In this document: piece after piece, positions 1 to 13,639 of the stretch | How positions within the stretch are numbered: the stretch's first letter is position 1 | How the letters are laid out: each line of letters begins with the position of its first letter | Assembly: GCA_022605955.1 (NCBI GenBank) | Contig: JAKCOZ010000018.1 | Location: forward strand, 2,612,001 to 2,676,000 | DNA length: 64,000 nucleotides | From: Rallus limicola | Taxonomy: Eukaryota; Chordata; Aves; Gruiformes; Rallidae | Direction of reading: 5' to 3' | The notes under the pieces: model-generated | What the model was told of the DNA's origin: nothing | Databases searched by the model: none | Seen by the model: the letters and a program-made list of their open reading frames with translations, nothing else | Translations under genes and position numbers: made by a program

Positions 1-142
1 GTCTCCTTCTCTGGAGATATTCAAGTCTTGTCTGGATGCCTATCTATGTAATACGAGATAGGGAGCCTGCTTTGGCAGGGGGGTTGGACCCGATGATCTC
101 TTGAGGTCCCTTCCAACCCCTAAGATTCTGTGATTCTGTGAT
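1..142 (+). mobile_element. CR1 LINE 3' end (cut by window start)
   Basis: This is the 3' end of a CR1 retrotransposon in sense orientation. It shows the usual order: the end of the reverse-transcriptase frame (a stretch like 'ggagatattcaag'), then 'gggttggacccgatgatctc', 'aggtcccttccaacccc', and a terminal run of ATTCTGTG-type repeats ending near 142. The left part lies outside the window. It is a non-functional fragment. Confidence 0.92.
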
Positions 143-3100
143 TTCTGCTATCTGGGATTGAGGGACATGGTGGTCAGCTAGTTGGGTGTTTGGTCTAGTC
201 CATTCTTATATTTGGCTCTAGCTAGACTTTCGCCCAGAAGCCAGAAAATTCTCACCTTAAGAAGGATATTCCAAGACACACCTTTTCTCTGTGGTTCAGG
301 GAAGTGTATCACTCAAGAAACTACCTCCTCTCAAACTCCCTAAGATACTGGGGTTTTTTAAGAAGCATTTCCATACAGGTATAATGCACTGTTACAATAA
401 CAGGATCTCTCCTCCCGTTGTGAAAATGGACTGAAGTTCCAGCACTCTACATATTCATCTTGAGCCAGGTCCCTATTTTCCTGATTGTCAAAGCTGGAGA
501 CTTGGCTGAAGCATCCCAGAGATTCTTGCCCAGCCTTTGCTCCCAGCTCTACTTCTCACAGAAAAGAAACTTGGTGACAGACATACACACCCAGTCTCTC
601 CCAGACATGGAAGTGGAAAGGAGCCAAGTGCTCTCAGGTCTAGAAGTGTCATCATAGACATACTGCATCATCTTCATCACACTCCCAAAGGCACAGCTGT
701 CTCAGGATAGACATAAATGAAAGTTTAATGATCTGTTTGTTTGGAAGCATACCTAGCAAGTACAGGCAATTGTTCCTACTAGCTGTGTCCTTATTACCTC
801 TAGAGAGGTAACTTAACATATCAAGAATTACAGTTTTATTGGCTGCTAAGAAAGGTATAACTTCAAGGAATAGCTTTGAAAATTGATCTACTTAAAAGTG
901 TGTGTACAGCTCTCAGCATGCCATATCCAGTGCCATTATTTACAATAATACCACTTTTAATATAGATCATTTTCCACATCTAAAAATCCAAATACACTGG
1001 GCTTCCAAGGAAGTTTGTGCTAATATGTGTTTTTCAAATACTACCAGATGGACTCACTTGCCTCTGATTACCAAGACCAAAGCAGTAGGAAGCTTAGAAT
1101 CAGCATCTCCTTTGTACCAGTCTAGTGCTTCATCAGCATCATCCCAGTGCTGATATCTTCTCTACTGGTTTCTGGCATTGCTGCCAGACAGATAATGGCC
1201 ATACTGCATTTTCATTTATTCTGCAATTCCAGTTAGTATTATCAATCAGAGCCTCAGGAACATTGCATGGAGATTTCCTCATCATTACAGAACTTGTTTT
1301 TATGGCACAGTAGTTATCTCTAGACTCAGGCAGCATTCCTCATTGGAGAGGAATGTATATAGATAGCAACACATCAGTATTTTCCACAAACTGTCCACTT
1401 AAATTGGATCATCTGTTTATTTAATATCCCATCTGTCGAGCATGACTAATTGTTTATTTATACAGGAAATCTAGGGGAAGGAAGTTTGCTTACGAAAAAG
1501 CACACACACTGAAATGGGTATTTTAAAGCACAGATAGTAAATACAAGTACCAAGGTTTGGGTACAAGCCCTTTTGCCTGAAGTCCTGACATAGGACTTCT
1601 GACCCCTTGCCCCACACCCCCAGGAGAAGCCTGACACCTTGGACATGGAAGTCACTCCAAGCAGGTGGTTAATCTCTGCCTGTGGAAAAGCACATTGACT
1701 TTGAGCTTTGTGCAGGCAGCTTTTCTCCACAGAGGAAGCTGAGGCCAGTGCTTAGATCTTTCTTTCCAAACCAAGCACAATACTTACACACAAGTCTTTT
1801 GCAGAGAAATTGACTGAAGTTCCAGCACTCATGATATTCTAGTCCTGGACTTCTCTTGAAGTTTGTCTTGCTAAAATATACTGGTGACATAATAATTCAG
1901 ACTGGAATGAGACTGGATACTTTTTCAGACTCTAGAATAGATTTAAAATGCAAGTCCAGCAAGAGGTTGCTATATCACATCCCTGAAAATTATACAGATC
2001 TTCCGTCAAAAGGAAAGCAGAAGTCTAGCCAAAAACTGTTCCCAGTTTCACAGCTCTTGGCTATGAGTCCAGGAAACCCTCTAGTGACATGTCTCAGCTT
2101 TTGTTATGTCTGCCCTTATCACATGTGTATCAGTATCAGATTAACACAGCAGGAGAAGCAGAGCTACACACAGCCTCTAAAGATACTCCACAGGGAAGTG
2201 AATTCTGCTCAGTAGATAGAAACTTGACAGTTTTACATGTGAAATGCACACTTGCTGCCATGCTTCAGTAGTGAGGGGATGTCAATATTTTAATGACTTC
2301 TTGCTTAACTTCCACATTAGCCCTGTATTCTCAGGGGAGTTGTGCTGTGGAGATGGGCTAGACACATTTTTCCTTTGTTCTGTCATTCAAACTCAATTAC
2401 AGTTTATCCATAACTAAGGACAGAGGTGCTACTTTGCAAATACAAAACTCAGAGAGCAAACAGCATATACTGAGCATAATGAATGTAGTCAGTTTGTAAA
2501 GCTGCAAGTGAGGAAAGGCTGGTAATGATTTTGCCCTTGCATATAGGTTAGTGGGAGGTGAAGGCAGCTTTTCCTAGAAAGACATCTGCTATCCAGAAAT
2601 ACTGGTCTAACTAAAGGCAAGACACTGACTTTTCATAAGTAAGTGTGTAAACTCCATGGCTAAGTCAGCCTCAGTAGAGGCTATTAAAGAAAACCGAAGT
2701 AGGAAAAAGAAGAAAAAATCTTAACAAACCATGTTTCCTTCACTTTGGTGGCAATATTTTGTCAAAGGTATCTCCAGACTTTTAGAGGAGCAGATTTTAC
2801 ATTGAATCAATAGTTGCTCTTATGACTCCCAGCTCCAATGACATGGAAGCATGCACTCATTTGTTTTCAATTTATAAAAGTATCAGAGCATGCATGAGCT
2901 TGAGCTGTCCCTGAGTGAAAGAGGAGGAAGCAAATGGCTAATGTGCTAGCTGTGCTTCAGTGGCTTGGTAGGATAGGTCAGAAAAAAGAATACTGCTGAT
3001 GAGAACATCAATTGGAAGATCAACTCTGGCAGTAAGGAGAATATAGCTCCTTTCAGAGGCATGATGTCATGGAATTTCCAAAATAAAATTTCCTCAGCAT

Positions 3101-6100
3101 TTCGATTTCAGGGGAAATTAGAAATATATTTCTTTCACCCTCTGTTCCTCATATTGGTTTTCACTCAAATTTGAGTTCTTTCATTGAGCATTCCTTGGTG
3201 TGGACCTGGTATATACCCTAACTAGACAAAGTATTTTCTGTCTCTACATTATCTCAGACAGAATTGATTGAAAATACTCTTTCCATTTCTTTTATCTTGT
3301 TATGAAATTGATGTAATAACATGTACCTACTTCATACCTATTTTTGGCATCCCAAAAATCTGTTTCCCTCAATAAAATAAGGCGTAATGACTTGACACCT
3401 GATGGTTTTATGACGAACTGTCTTTAGCTTGGTGCTGCCATTATGAAACAAAGCACCTCCAGCCAATCTTCCTTCTGAAGTCAGTAATCTTATACTTCTT
3501 TTTTTGTATCCTGTCCATTCTTGAGGTGTAGGTGCTTTAATTTATGCAGCAGACACTGAACTTCTCAAAGCAGCAAGAGAGATTATATACTTATACATTT
3601 TAATGGGCTATAACAACTTGTTCTACTTCAGAAGAATAAATTTTGGTGAAAGCAAGATGACGTACATAAATGAAGCAAAGCAGGGTAGGGAAGCACAGGT
3701 CATGCTTCCTGACTGATACATTTTTGCCTTCACCATTATTTTTCTTTAGGTACAAAATAGGTGCTGAACCTTTTGAGCAATCAGTTAAGCCCTTTCCCAA
3801 TTAAATCACAATTTAAGTGAATGAAATTTACCTACAGTTTTGAAGCTATCATTCCTCAGTTAAATGCAGGGAATAGTAATGTAAAATTAATGTTTCTGTT
3901 GACTGAAAAGAGGGAAGCAAGGAAGACTATTTACAACAATCAAAAAGAATTTATCCAAACATAGTTTTCACAATTCTTCATCTTTCTTTGTTTTCCTCTT
4001 AAAGATAATATGCCTAGCTTATTTTTGGCAGTCTTATAAAATAATATTTTCAAAGTAAAAACAAATCAAAACAGAAAAACACCTGGCAAGGGATTTTTTT
4101 GAGGTTTAAAAAAATTATTTAAAGCCTTGTAAAAATACTTTCTTGATTTGAAAAGTAAAATGTGTACCAATATCTGCCTGATTTTATGAATAGGTTTATA
4201 CTCCTTTTAATTACAGCTTTAACAGATGTAAGTTTATGCAAACAGACAAATGTGGCTGTTTACAGCCTGATTCTGATAATGACTAAATAGCAAAACTCCT
4301 TGATTGCTGTCAATCTATGGAAGAGCCCTAAAACTTTTATGATACAGGGCAATAAAATTCAATACAGGCTACACTAATTCCATTATATAATTTCTGAATT
4401 TGTAGACACCTGTGAGAAATTTTTTATAAGTTCCCATGACTCTTAGAAATTCCACTAATAAAATATATAGAGAGAGTTCTAATAATTTATTTAAAGTTTA
4501 TCAGTCAGCAAAACAGAAAGTTTATCAGTCAGCAAAACACATAATACCCTGGAATTAGCAGATTAACCATATGTTTATGACTACAGTATAATCAAAACAG
4601 TCTAATTCACTCTCAGGTGAAATCTGTTCATCTGGAAAAATCCACAAATGTTTCTAAATACTCAGCATTCAGAATTTCAGATCCACATATGTTAAAAAAA
4701 TAAATAATGAATTGAAATGGTAGTTTAATAATAATTACTATTCACATTTGCTTTACTTGTGACCTCTTTGTAGTACATGTTTTAGAAAAATACATCAAAA
4801 GAAGTAGTCCTGGCTCAACTAACAATGACAAAGTACTGTTTAAACAAATTTAAGGTCTAGCTCTTGAGAGTTAAGCAGAAAGACAGGGAGCCTACTGTTT
4901 TCTACTTAGAGCAGCTTTATGTACAAAACGCAGTTCTCTAACTGTCGATGGCCTTTGCTCAGAAACCCCACATAACAGGTGCGCTTTGCTCCTCTCTGGT
5001 TTCAATGCATGGTAAAGCCTTAGTACTCCAGTATTTAATTGGTTTCTGTTTATTTATTTACTCTGCTTTTTAAAATTCCAGTTTAGTTTTTAAACCAATG
5101 AACTCTGATCACTAAATCTCAGGATACTTTGGAAACAAAAAGTTAAGTGACAAAAATATGGTGTTTTCCCTGGCAGCCAGATGAAGTGCATTGCTGCCAA
5201 GAGGTTCATATACTCAATTTCTTGCAGCAGCAAATGACAGAACATATATCACAGCCTGCTACTCTCTTTACTAGATCTAGATAGACTTTAAGGAGAAGAG
5301 CTAGTCAGTCACCAAATACAGGTGACAGAACCAGCATCCCTTTCCAAACAGCCCAGTAGTATGATACGTCAGCTGGATCATGGACTGAGGATAATGTTTC
5401 CCAACTTTTCTCTGGTACTACTTTATTTTACACGTGTGCTTTCAGGCACTCTAGCACACAGGTGCCTGGTGAGATTCTGAAAGTAAACTGTAACTGTTTG
5501 TTTAGGGGTTTTATTTTCATGAGTTGCTATCCATGATCTGCCAAATAGTTCTCCAGCTAAAACATATTCTGAAGAGGGAGAGGAATGCATTTCTAGGTTT
5601 TTTCTGAGGATGCCACAGTATTCTGAGTTATTAACTACCATGCTCATCAGTAACAAACAGCCTTCACACAGGACTTGTGCAAGGCCCTAACATGGTCTTT
5701 AAAGCAATGTCCCTTAGTACATCAGCCCATACTCATCACCAGAATCATTTTAGCATGATGTGAACTTTGCACACTTGTCTAAAGACAACTAGGTCAGGAA
5801 TCAGAAAAAGAGAGCTTTTTGGCTTAAAGACCTTGAGAATCAAGGCAGTGTGCTGGGGAAAAGCTGTCAGAGTTGTCAATGTTCATTCTGTGGAATTTTT
5901 GTTGCTGTTTTGTTCTCTCTCAAAGGTAATGAAATGAAATGAAATCTACTTGAAATGAAGTATAAGCTGTGCATTGCGTATCAGCACTATTCTTAATTAT
6001 ACCAACCTGAGAGAATTTAGCCAGACTAGCCAGGGTCCAGAAATATGTCCATCTTCCATTGCATCTGAGACTTCTTAATGATTTGATTTAAACTCTACTT

Positions 6101-9100
6101 CAGCTTATGAGAATTTGGAGGAACAGAGAACTTCCTGTACAGATGTACATTTCCAGGCCTTTACCAGACTCCAAAAGTAAACATGGGAAGTAATCCTGAA
6201 CATTACTTACATCTACTAGCTTATAGCAGATGCACTCTGATCACTCCCATTCTTCACAGATCCCAACAGAGATACTTATTTGCCCGAACAGGACTATCAG
6301 ATTAGTTTTGTTATGGAGAAAGCAGATTGTATAAATAGGGGAAATAAATGACTGGAAGGAAAGAGGGCAATTAAACTCTAAGTGACATACCAAGTAAAAC
6401 CAGAAATTTTTACTTGGGGCATCTACAACAGTCAGAACTTGTAGGTCCCATCCAATAAATTCTGCAGAAGGCCACCTCATCTCATGAGCAATAATGTCTT
6501 TCCAACCTTGGATTTATCTCATTTGTAACGCTTTCTGGGGCTGAAAAGCTTCATCTAAGCTGTAACAGTCATCATAGTTAATTATCAGCTAAGAGGAAGT
6601 GGTGGTCCAAGGTTACTTCTCAACACACCCAAAGCAGCAATTACTGGAGCAATAGAATACATCCTCTTGGGCTTTAGTATTTTATTATTAAGTACTGTAA
6701 CTTACCTTGACTAGTAAAAGCAAAATGATGTTTTCACCTGCATTATTCTCCCACGTAGACAAGCTCAGTCTTTCAGAATGTGTTTGTTGGCATTACGTGC
6801 TGTTCCCACTCTGTGTTATGCCATGAGTTCCAGGATCCTACAGTAACACTCCCCACTGTACATGTACCATCCAGATGACCCATGAACAAGGGCATAAAAG
6901 CATAATTGTTCTGAAAGATCAGAAACACTTCCAATTCAAGATGTAAGTTTTGTGAAATTTCAGTTTACCCCATTAGTGTTCCCAAAAGCAGAAGCAGAGA
7001 CTAATGCATTTTTCTAATGTTATACACCTACACTTTAAAACCTATTCCACCCCTCTTTCCTTCACTACAGACTTCTCCTTATAAACCTTCCCATCTTCCC
7101 ACTATGTAATGGGGATGATGGTGACAGAGATCAAGACAATCATTAAGCCTGCCAATAGGAAAAGGCTGGCCAATTTCAACCATCATCTCTCCATCCCTTC
7201 TGGCTATGGAAGCTATGAATTTGAAAGATTCTCCCATCCCTCTGAGTGAAGTATACCAGATTTTTAAAGAACTCTAGGAGTTTCAGCTGTTAAAAGGAGA
7301 TTAAATGATCAATGTTTGTACAGGCTAACACGAGCATCCCATTCACCCAACATTGAGAAGTCCCTCCAGACCTTCTGCATGACAGACTATAGAATTTGGT
7401 TCTCACCTTACCCCTTGGTAAGATAGCTATGTTGCAAAAATGGACTTCAACTCATAAATTACTGGGTGAACTGCTTCCATGAGCATTGCTGTTGGCTGCT
7501 CCGAAAGTCAGTTGAATATGCTATACAGGAAAAACAATGGGTGATATGTTTTTGGTTTTATCTTATTTTTGCCACTTCTATTTTTAAAATCAATTAAAGC
7601 TGTTGAGATTCATCAAAGAGGCAATAAAATGACAAGCTGTAGCAGCAGGAGAAGCATGATAGAATACCTACCTTTCTTGCAGCTGTGCAATCAGCTTGAA
7701 GATAGACTGTAAGAGCCACAGGAGCTAGGGAGAACTTTACCAATACAATGTGAAAAGAGCCCAGGAAGCTTGAGAAGTAAGAAGGACAGCTTGAAGAGAT
7801 GAAGGACAGCTTGCTTTATTTTTCGTTTCAAAATGAGTGGGCAAGCCTCAGTAAACCCCAATCTTGTACAATCCTCAGACATCTGTAATAATATCTTAAT
7901 ATATTTATGGAGTATTAAAAAAACCCGAACTTATCCTCCCTTCATTTTCCTTTACAAACCCCCTTTTTGTGCCTTCCCACACTCTGTCTGCTTTAAATCC
8001 CCAGAGACTGTCAAACGGTTGCCTAACAAAATAACCTCTCTTCCCAGTTTGGCATTATAATGTCAAGGAAGAGCATTTAAGTGTTTTTTTTTTTATTCAG
8101 CTGCTTCTGCCTTCTAAGCAGACATACACAGCTAGCCCTTAGGCCACTATTTCAGTACTGCCACTGCTACATAGAGCGCATATGCATTCCCAAACAGTGA
8201 GGTAGACATAATTGCAGTATTGTTTGATTACTCCTTGCTCTTACACCTAACAGGATGAAGGAAAGGTTGATGGTTTATGGAGTCATCAGATCCACAAAAG
8301 AACAACCACTAGGCACTTTTCAAAATTCAACACTAATGGACAAAGCTTGTGAATCAGAGAGTTTCAAAATTCAAAGCCATGTGAAAAATACAAAATAATT
8401 CTACCACTCAAAAGGTTTGCTTTCTTCTTTCTTACAGCCCAAATCCCCATCATATTATTTTTATGAGTGACTTACAATGACATATCAAAGGATTTACCTT
8501 GGACTTAAAAGTTAATAGTATTTATACTCAGCCTGAGGCATCATATTGTCAGGAATGTACCTGAACTATGCATGGGCTTTCTATAAATTATATAGCAATT
8601 TCACTGTGATCTGTATCAAGCCAGCTGGACACCTGCTACCTCTTTGTTTAAAAATGTAGGAAATACATTAATGTCAATATTTCCACAACAAAGCCAAATT
8701 AGTTTTGTTTTGGAGGAATTTGTGGTCATGGTGTCCCTAATTCAGTTACCAAGATCTCAGGTTGGTTGAACTAGGCAGGCTGGTTGAAATCTGAAAGTTG
8801 CTATCAGGCATGAAAACATGGATGAGGCAAGACTTTCAGGAGCAGTTTACAAACACACTTAACTGGCAAAGATAGACTTGTAATGACAAAGCAATTGGTA
8901 TAAAGGCAATTGCTGGAAGACTTCCAATTGCAAGAAATCTGAGCTTCACTAAGGGTGGCCCTATATCTACTTCTCTAACAGCACTTTTCTTTTCAAGAGA
9001 AAAGAGGATTGTGGTGGTTTGGGTTTTTTTTTCCAGTGCAGAATTTAAGTAGTTTGCATTAACTGTACTTAATTTTGATGTTAAATACACTTTTAAAACT

Positions 9101-12100
9101 AAGACGTTGATATTTTCATTATAAGCTACCTAAATATAATCATTAACATTAAGTAAAAGTCAGAAATGCTTTCTGAAATTAAATTAATGACTTTTGAGTT
9201 GCCCCAAAGTATATTCTCTTCTAGCAAATAAATGGGCCATTTTAAGGTATTGCAGTTCCTGGTTAATTTTTACCAAAACTGACAGCAAGATTAATACAAG
9301 GTTTGACTAATGTAAGTGCAACAAGAATTCTTGCCCTGCACTCTTTGACTGTCCCTAAACTGATTCTAACATGCTGTTAGATCATGGTAGTCATGATGTC
9401 ACACTTGTGGTAGCTTAAACAGGGTAATTTCAATATTAGGACAGAATCAAGTTTCCTGTATGAGCTGGGGACAGAGGACAAGGGGAAACTGCCACTGTTT
9501 TGAGAAACTTGCCATTAAGTTTCTCAGACAAAGGAAGTTTGATAGAAGATTTAGTACAAATACTTGTAAGAAAGAATTATCAGTATGTTCTGTTCTCTTG
9601 CAAAACCTTTAGGATTTTTTCCCCTGCTGAATGTTCTTCCTCCTGTGAGTTCAGAGAGACATACTTGGCTATATTTCTTGAGTCTGAATGTGTCTGTGCC
9701 TAATTAACCTTGTTCATTCAGCCACTTCATTTGCCCTGCCCTTTATGGGTCCCTTGAGAGCAGTTTAAACCCAGACTGCTGAATTTTAGTTTTGCTTACA
9801 TGCATGTTTGTACAGAGTAAAACATACTGACCTCAAGCAGTTTTGTTTGCCAACAGCTTTTGTTGTCTTTAAGCTATGTTTCCCTAACAGAACCTGCCTC
9901 TGGCAAGCTGCTCCCAAATTTTTTCATAATTGCAATAGTAAATATAACTTTCACCCCAAACCTGATATTCAGTACTCAAAGCCAGGGAATCAATTTTAAA
10001 TGTCAAAATTGATTAATAATTGTACATCAATAGCACCTACAAGCAACATCCACTCTTTTCACAGGTACAAAAAAACCCCTGGTAACTCTTCCTACACCCA
10101 GAGCCCTCCGGTGCCCCCTCACACACACCAACCCCCTGGGCTGTGATTGAGCACAGCTGCACTGACTTCCAATTGGAAACTCACAGAGTGAGAAGGTGCA
10201 AAACTGTTTCCAATGGAGTCAAAAGTAAATTTCCAATAAGCTTTAAGTGCTTATGTATTTAACTGCAGTTTTGCTGCTTCAGTTATTGCAGTACCATTAC
10301 AGTGGCCTAGCTCACCTAAGTTAACATACTGTACCCCAGGATAACTCTCTCAGCATGGGAGAAGAAATATTTCTGCTAATTTAAGTTCACAATGATTCCC
10401 ACCGTCACCATTCCTGCTAAGTACAAAAGTGATTCTACAAAGTAAATGAGCTGTATTAGTGAAGTTTTTTGGTGTTTTGTAACTTGTCTCAGATCTCTTC
10501 AGAAGGAAAGGTATATTTGTCCAGGTCCAAATCCTGTAGACTTATTCATTTCTACTTAACGTTACCACTTTGATCAATGTTCTCTCCTGTGTAGCAGGTA
10601 TATCGGTTCATAAAGCCCTTCCCAGTCCACCTGGATGAAGCTCACACCCTGCCCTGTGCTTTCATGTGATGATGATGGGCTGTCCAAAAGCTTCCAGTGA
10701 TTCTGTCCTACACATAAAATAATGTCAGATGCTTGTGTCAAATCAAAAGGCCAAAGAATGGAAAAGTCAGATAAATTGCCAGAGAAAGCCTCTATGGATG
10801 AGTTCAGTATGCTTTGGTCACTCCTCGAGATCTTGAGCTCTTTAAAATGTGTAAAACCACTCAAATATGCTGGTAGAATATATCTCCATAACTGATTTCC
10901 TCAGGCTCTACCACATTGGTCTTGTTTTAAAAAGACCTTTGGAGAGTAATGTTTGTAAAGACATCTCTTACAAGGGTGCAAGAAGATAAGGGAGAACTGT
11001 GGAAAGCATCTGCAATTTCCTGCCTTAACACATACACACACTTCACTCCCCCCACATCTGTCTTTAATTTTCTCATATGAATGCAGACTGGAAGCTCCAA
11101 GTCCAGCAGTTAACTTTTATTTATACTAAAGAACTAAGACAATGTAGTCCAGTTTCACATGAAACTAAATAAATGCTGATCTGAGTATGAAGAAGTATTT
11201 GGAAACAAAGAAGTGGTAAAGCAAGGGATTATATATCCCTTATGTGCTTCCAAGCCCTCAGAAATATATGGATTTTAAGACTTCTATTCAAATAGAGTTT
11301 CAGACACAGCCTCTGTCCTATCTACATTAAACTTATTTCTTCACCCATTCACTTTCTGAAGGAGCTGTCTAAGTGAGTTCAGGCAGTGCACTGAAGTTGT
11401 TAGCTGTGTGTTTACGTGATGCAGCAGTGGAGATAACCACTGTCTTCTCTCAAACCCAATGGCAGTCTCACATTTTAGATTTGGAGATTTCTCCCTTTCA
11501 GAAGCAGAGCCAAATCACACCTTGCTCTGACACTTGACCAGTCAGCAACTTTTAAACAACTCATGGCACATGAAGTGATTTTCTACATAAAGATATAAAC
11601 TCTCAATATTGAGTGTTGTAAAGGAAATGATAGTCTGAAGCTTATCAGCTATACATGCTCATGCAGAAGAAGGGATCTATCAAACCTGTCCAAACTCTTC
11701 CAGTTTCATTTAACCTATGTATGAATTTATAATCTATCATTTTCAATGTGTCACACATAAGAGATCATCGCAAAAGGGTGAAAGAAAACAAATACAAAAA
11801 AATTTTTAGGTCTTCTCTCAAGATCTATAAAATGACAATTGTTTCCTTCATTCCATTTCCCACTTGGCTCTTCAAGAGGTTCAGTCATATGACAGGTCTG
11901 AGTGGGAGGATGTTTCAGGATGCAAAACACACTTATTTTCAAAAATCCACTGCTCATTCTAGGAGTACCACGTTGTAGTCAAAAGCTTTCAAGCACCACT
12001 AAAGAACTAGGATGATAAACCCCAGCAGGGGGGGGTATCTAAAAAGGAACTGAGCTGCAAACAAAGAAAGAATCACTTTAGAAGTGTCTCACATTTATAA

Positions 12101-13410
12101 AGTCACATAATAAATGTCTCACCTTCATCTGTATTGTCCTACTGCACTCAGACTGTCCTGGAGGCATTAAGCCAGTACCCCTCCCCAGCCAGCCCCTTTT
12201 ATGGGGGATGTCAGGTGGTGGGGGAACAGCCCCAGCTAACTCAGCTCACCTGGGCTGGCTGCTTGATAACAGCTGGTCTGTGCATACTCTGCTGCACATT
12301 GCCAACTCACACTAATGGTAACAGGTATCTAGGAACTCCCACATCTAGCTCCTGCTAACCAGTTTTCTAGTATTATCAATCTGGGAAGGCATGATTACTG
12401 AGCACAATATCAAAGAAAGAAATAAGTAAAAGTGGGATTGTTAGAATAAGTGACATTAAAAACTGTACTTACTAGAAAAGGGAAAAAATAAGACCTTCTG
12501 AAGATTTCAGAAGCATGTTATAAGTCTACAGGACTAGATAGGGCCAAGACAGTAGGGACACAGTAATCCTATAAGTAGAATTGTTCTGACCATTTCTTGA
12601 AAGCTGTATCAATTTCAAACTCTACTCTAGATAGGCAAACATGGTAAGCAAAATTTGGTTTGATTTTTTTTCCCTGGAGCTTAATATTTACTTTACAAAA
12701 TATCCCCTTCCTTTTTGAAATCTAAAAAACCCAGAACACACTGTAGCAATATGTTAATATTTCTATTCTTGATGCTAAATCCACTTGGAGTTACAGGTGG
12801 AGTGAGTAAAAGCAAGGAGGATGCTTGGGAGTAGGGATGTACCTGCTGTCTTGTACTTTTGTAGAGTTATTTGTAGAAAGACATTACACATCTTCATGTA
12901 AGGGTGTAGCAGAAACAGCACGAAGAAACCGAAATGTGGGAAAACATACCTACCTTAGGCAAAGGCATACAAAGTGTCTGATGTATTTGGAAGTTTGAGT
13001 GCAACATCTGAAAGGTTGCATGATTCCCTCAAGAAGATAATATGTTGTATATTGTCATTCACCCTCAGGAGCGAAAGGGGAACAACTCAAAACAAAGTGC
13101 CAGCTGCAAAGAGTGTGAGAACAAGCACAGGGACATTATCTACTCTTGTTCAATACCCTCAGTGTACAGGGAATTTAACATCCCATAAAAATAAATAAAA
13201 CTGCAGAGAACTGGCTCTGTAGCTAACTCATTTTCCTAACTAGGAGAACAGTTCTTGCCAATAGCTTGCATCAGCATTGCAGCTGGGAGCTGCAGGGAAA
13301 ACTCACTCCCTAACTTGGTAGCAACACAAGACCAACAATAGGCTTCTTGAGTGATAATTTGTGCCATAAATAGAATGGGGTGCAGGGACTGACCCCAAAA
13401 CTCAAACAAG
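143..13410. other. Intergenic, AT-rich, no gene recognised
   Basis: I find no convincing exon, RNA gene or transposon in this 13 kb stretch. Open frames are at most 119 codons (1856-2215, plus) and have no recognisable domain, so they fit chance in AT-rich DNA. The visible structures are a 24-bp-period tandem duplication near 4493-4538, a short GAAAT run near 5931-5952, and homopolymer runs. Distant regulatory elements of LCP2 could lie here but cannot be seen by eye. Confidence 0.6.
4493..4538. repeat. Two-copy tandem duplication, 24-bp period
   Basis: The 22-bp unit 'aaagtttatcagtcagcaaa' plus 'ac' occurs at 4493-4514 and again, identically, at 4517-4538, separated by 'ag'. Perfect identity suggests a recent local duplication, for example by replication slippage. 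No function is implied. Confidence 0.9.
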
Positions 13411-13507
13411 ATCATAGAATCATAGAATGGTCTGGGTTGGAAGGGACCCCAAGGATCAGAGAGTTCAAACCCCCCTGCCACAGGCAAAGCCACCAACCTC
13501 CAGGCCT
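13411..13507 (-). mobile_element. CR1 LINE 3' fragment, antisense
   Basis: On the minus strand this is the 3' end of a CR1. On the plus strand it begins with 'atcatagaatcatagaatgg' (complement of the terminal repeats), followed by 'ctgggttggaagggacccc' and 'ttcaaacccccctgcca'. It is only about 100 bp long, so heavily 5'-truncated. It lies 130 bp from a larger CR1 in the opposite orientation. Confidence 0.9.
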
Positions 13508-13639
13508 TGAGAAGACACGTTCCCCTGTATTACTGTGAGAGGCATCAGTGCAGGAGAAACTGTTTAGTAGATCATATGATTTTTAATAAGCACATAGCAA
13601 ATTTATGAGTGAAAGGAATATACTTTGAGCCGATCTAGC

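Noticed and set aside
1856..2215. 119-codon ORF near the left edge
   Set aside because: No motif and AT-rich composition; likely chance.
10574..10864. 96-codon minus-strand ORF with a somewhat protein-like tail
   Set aside because: No family recognised and no supporting structure; a protein search would be needed before calling it.
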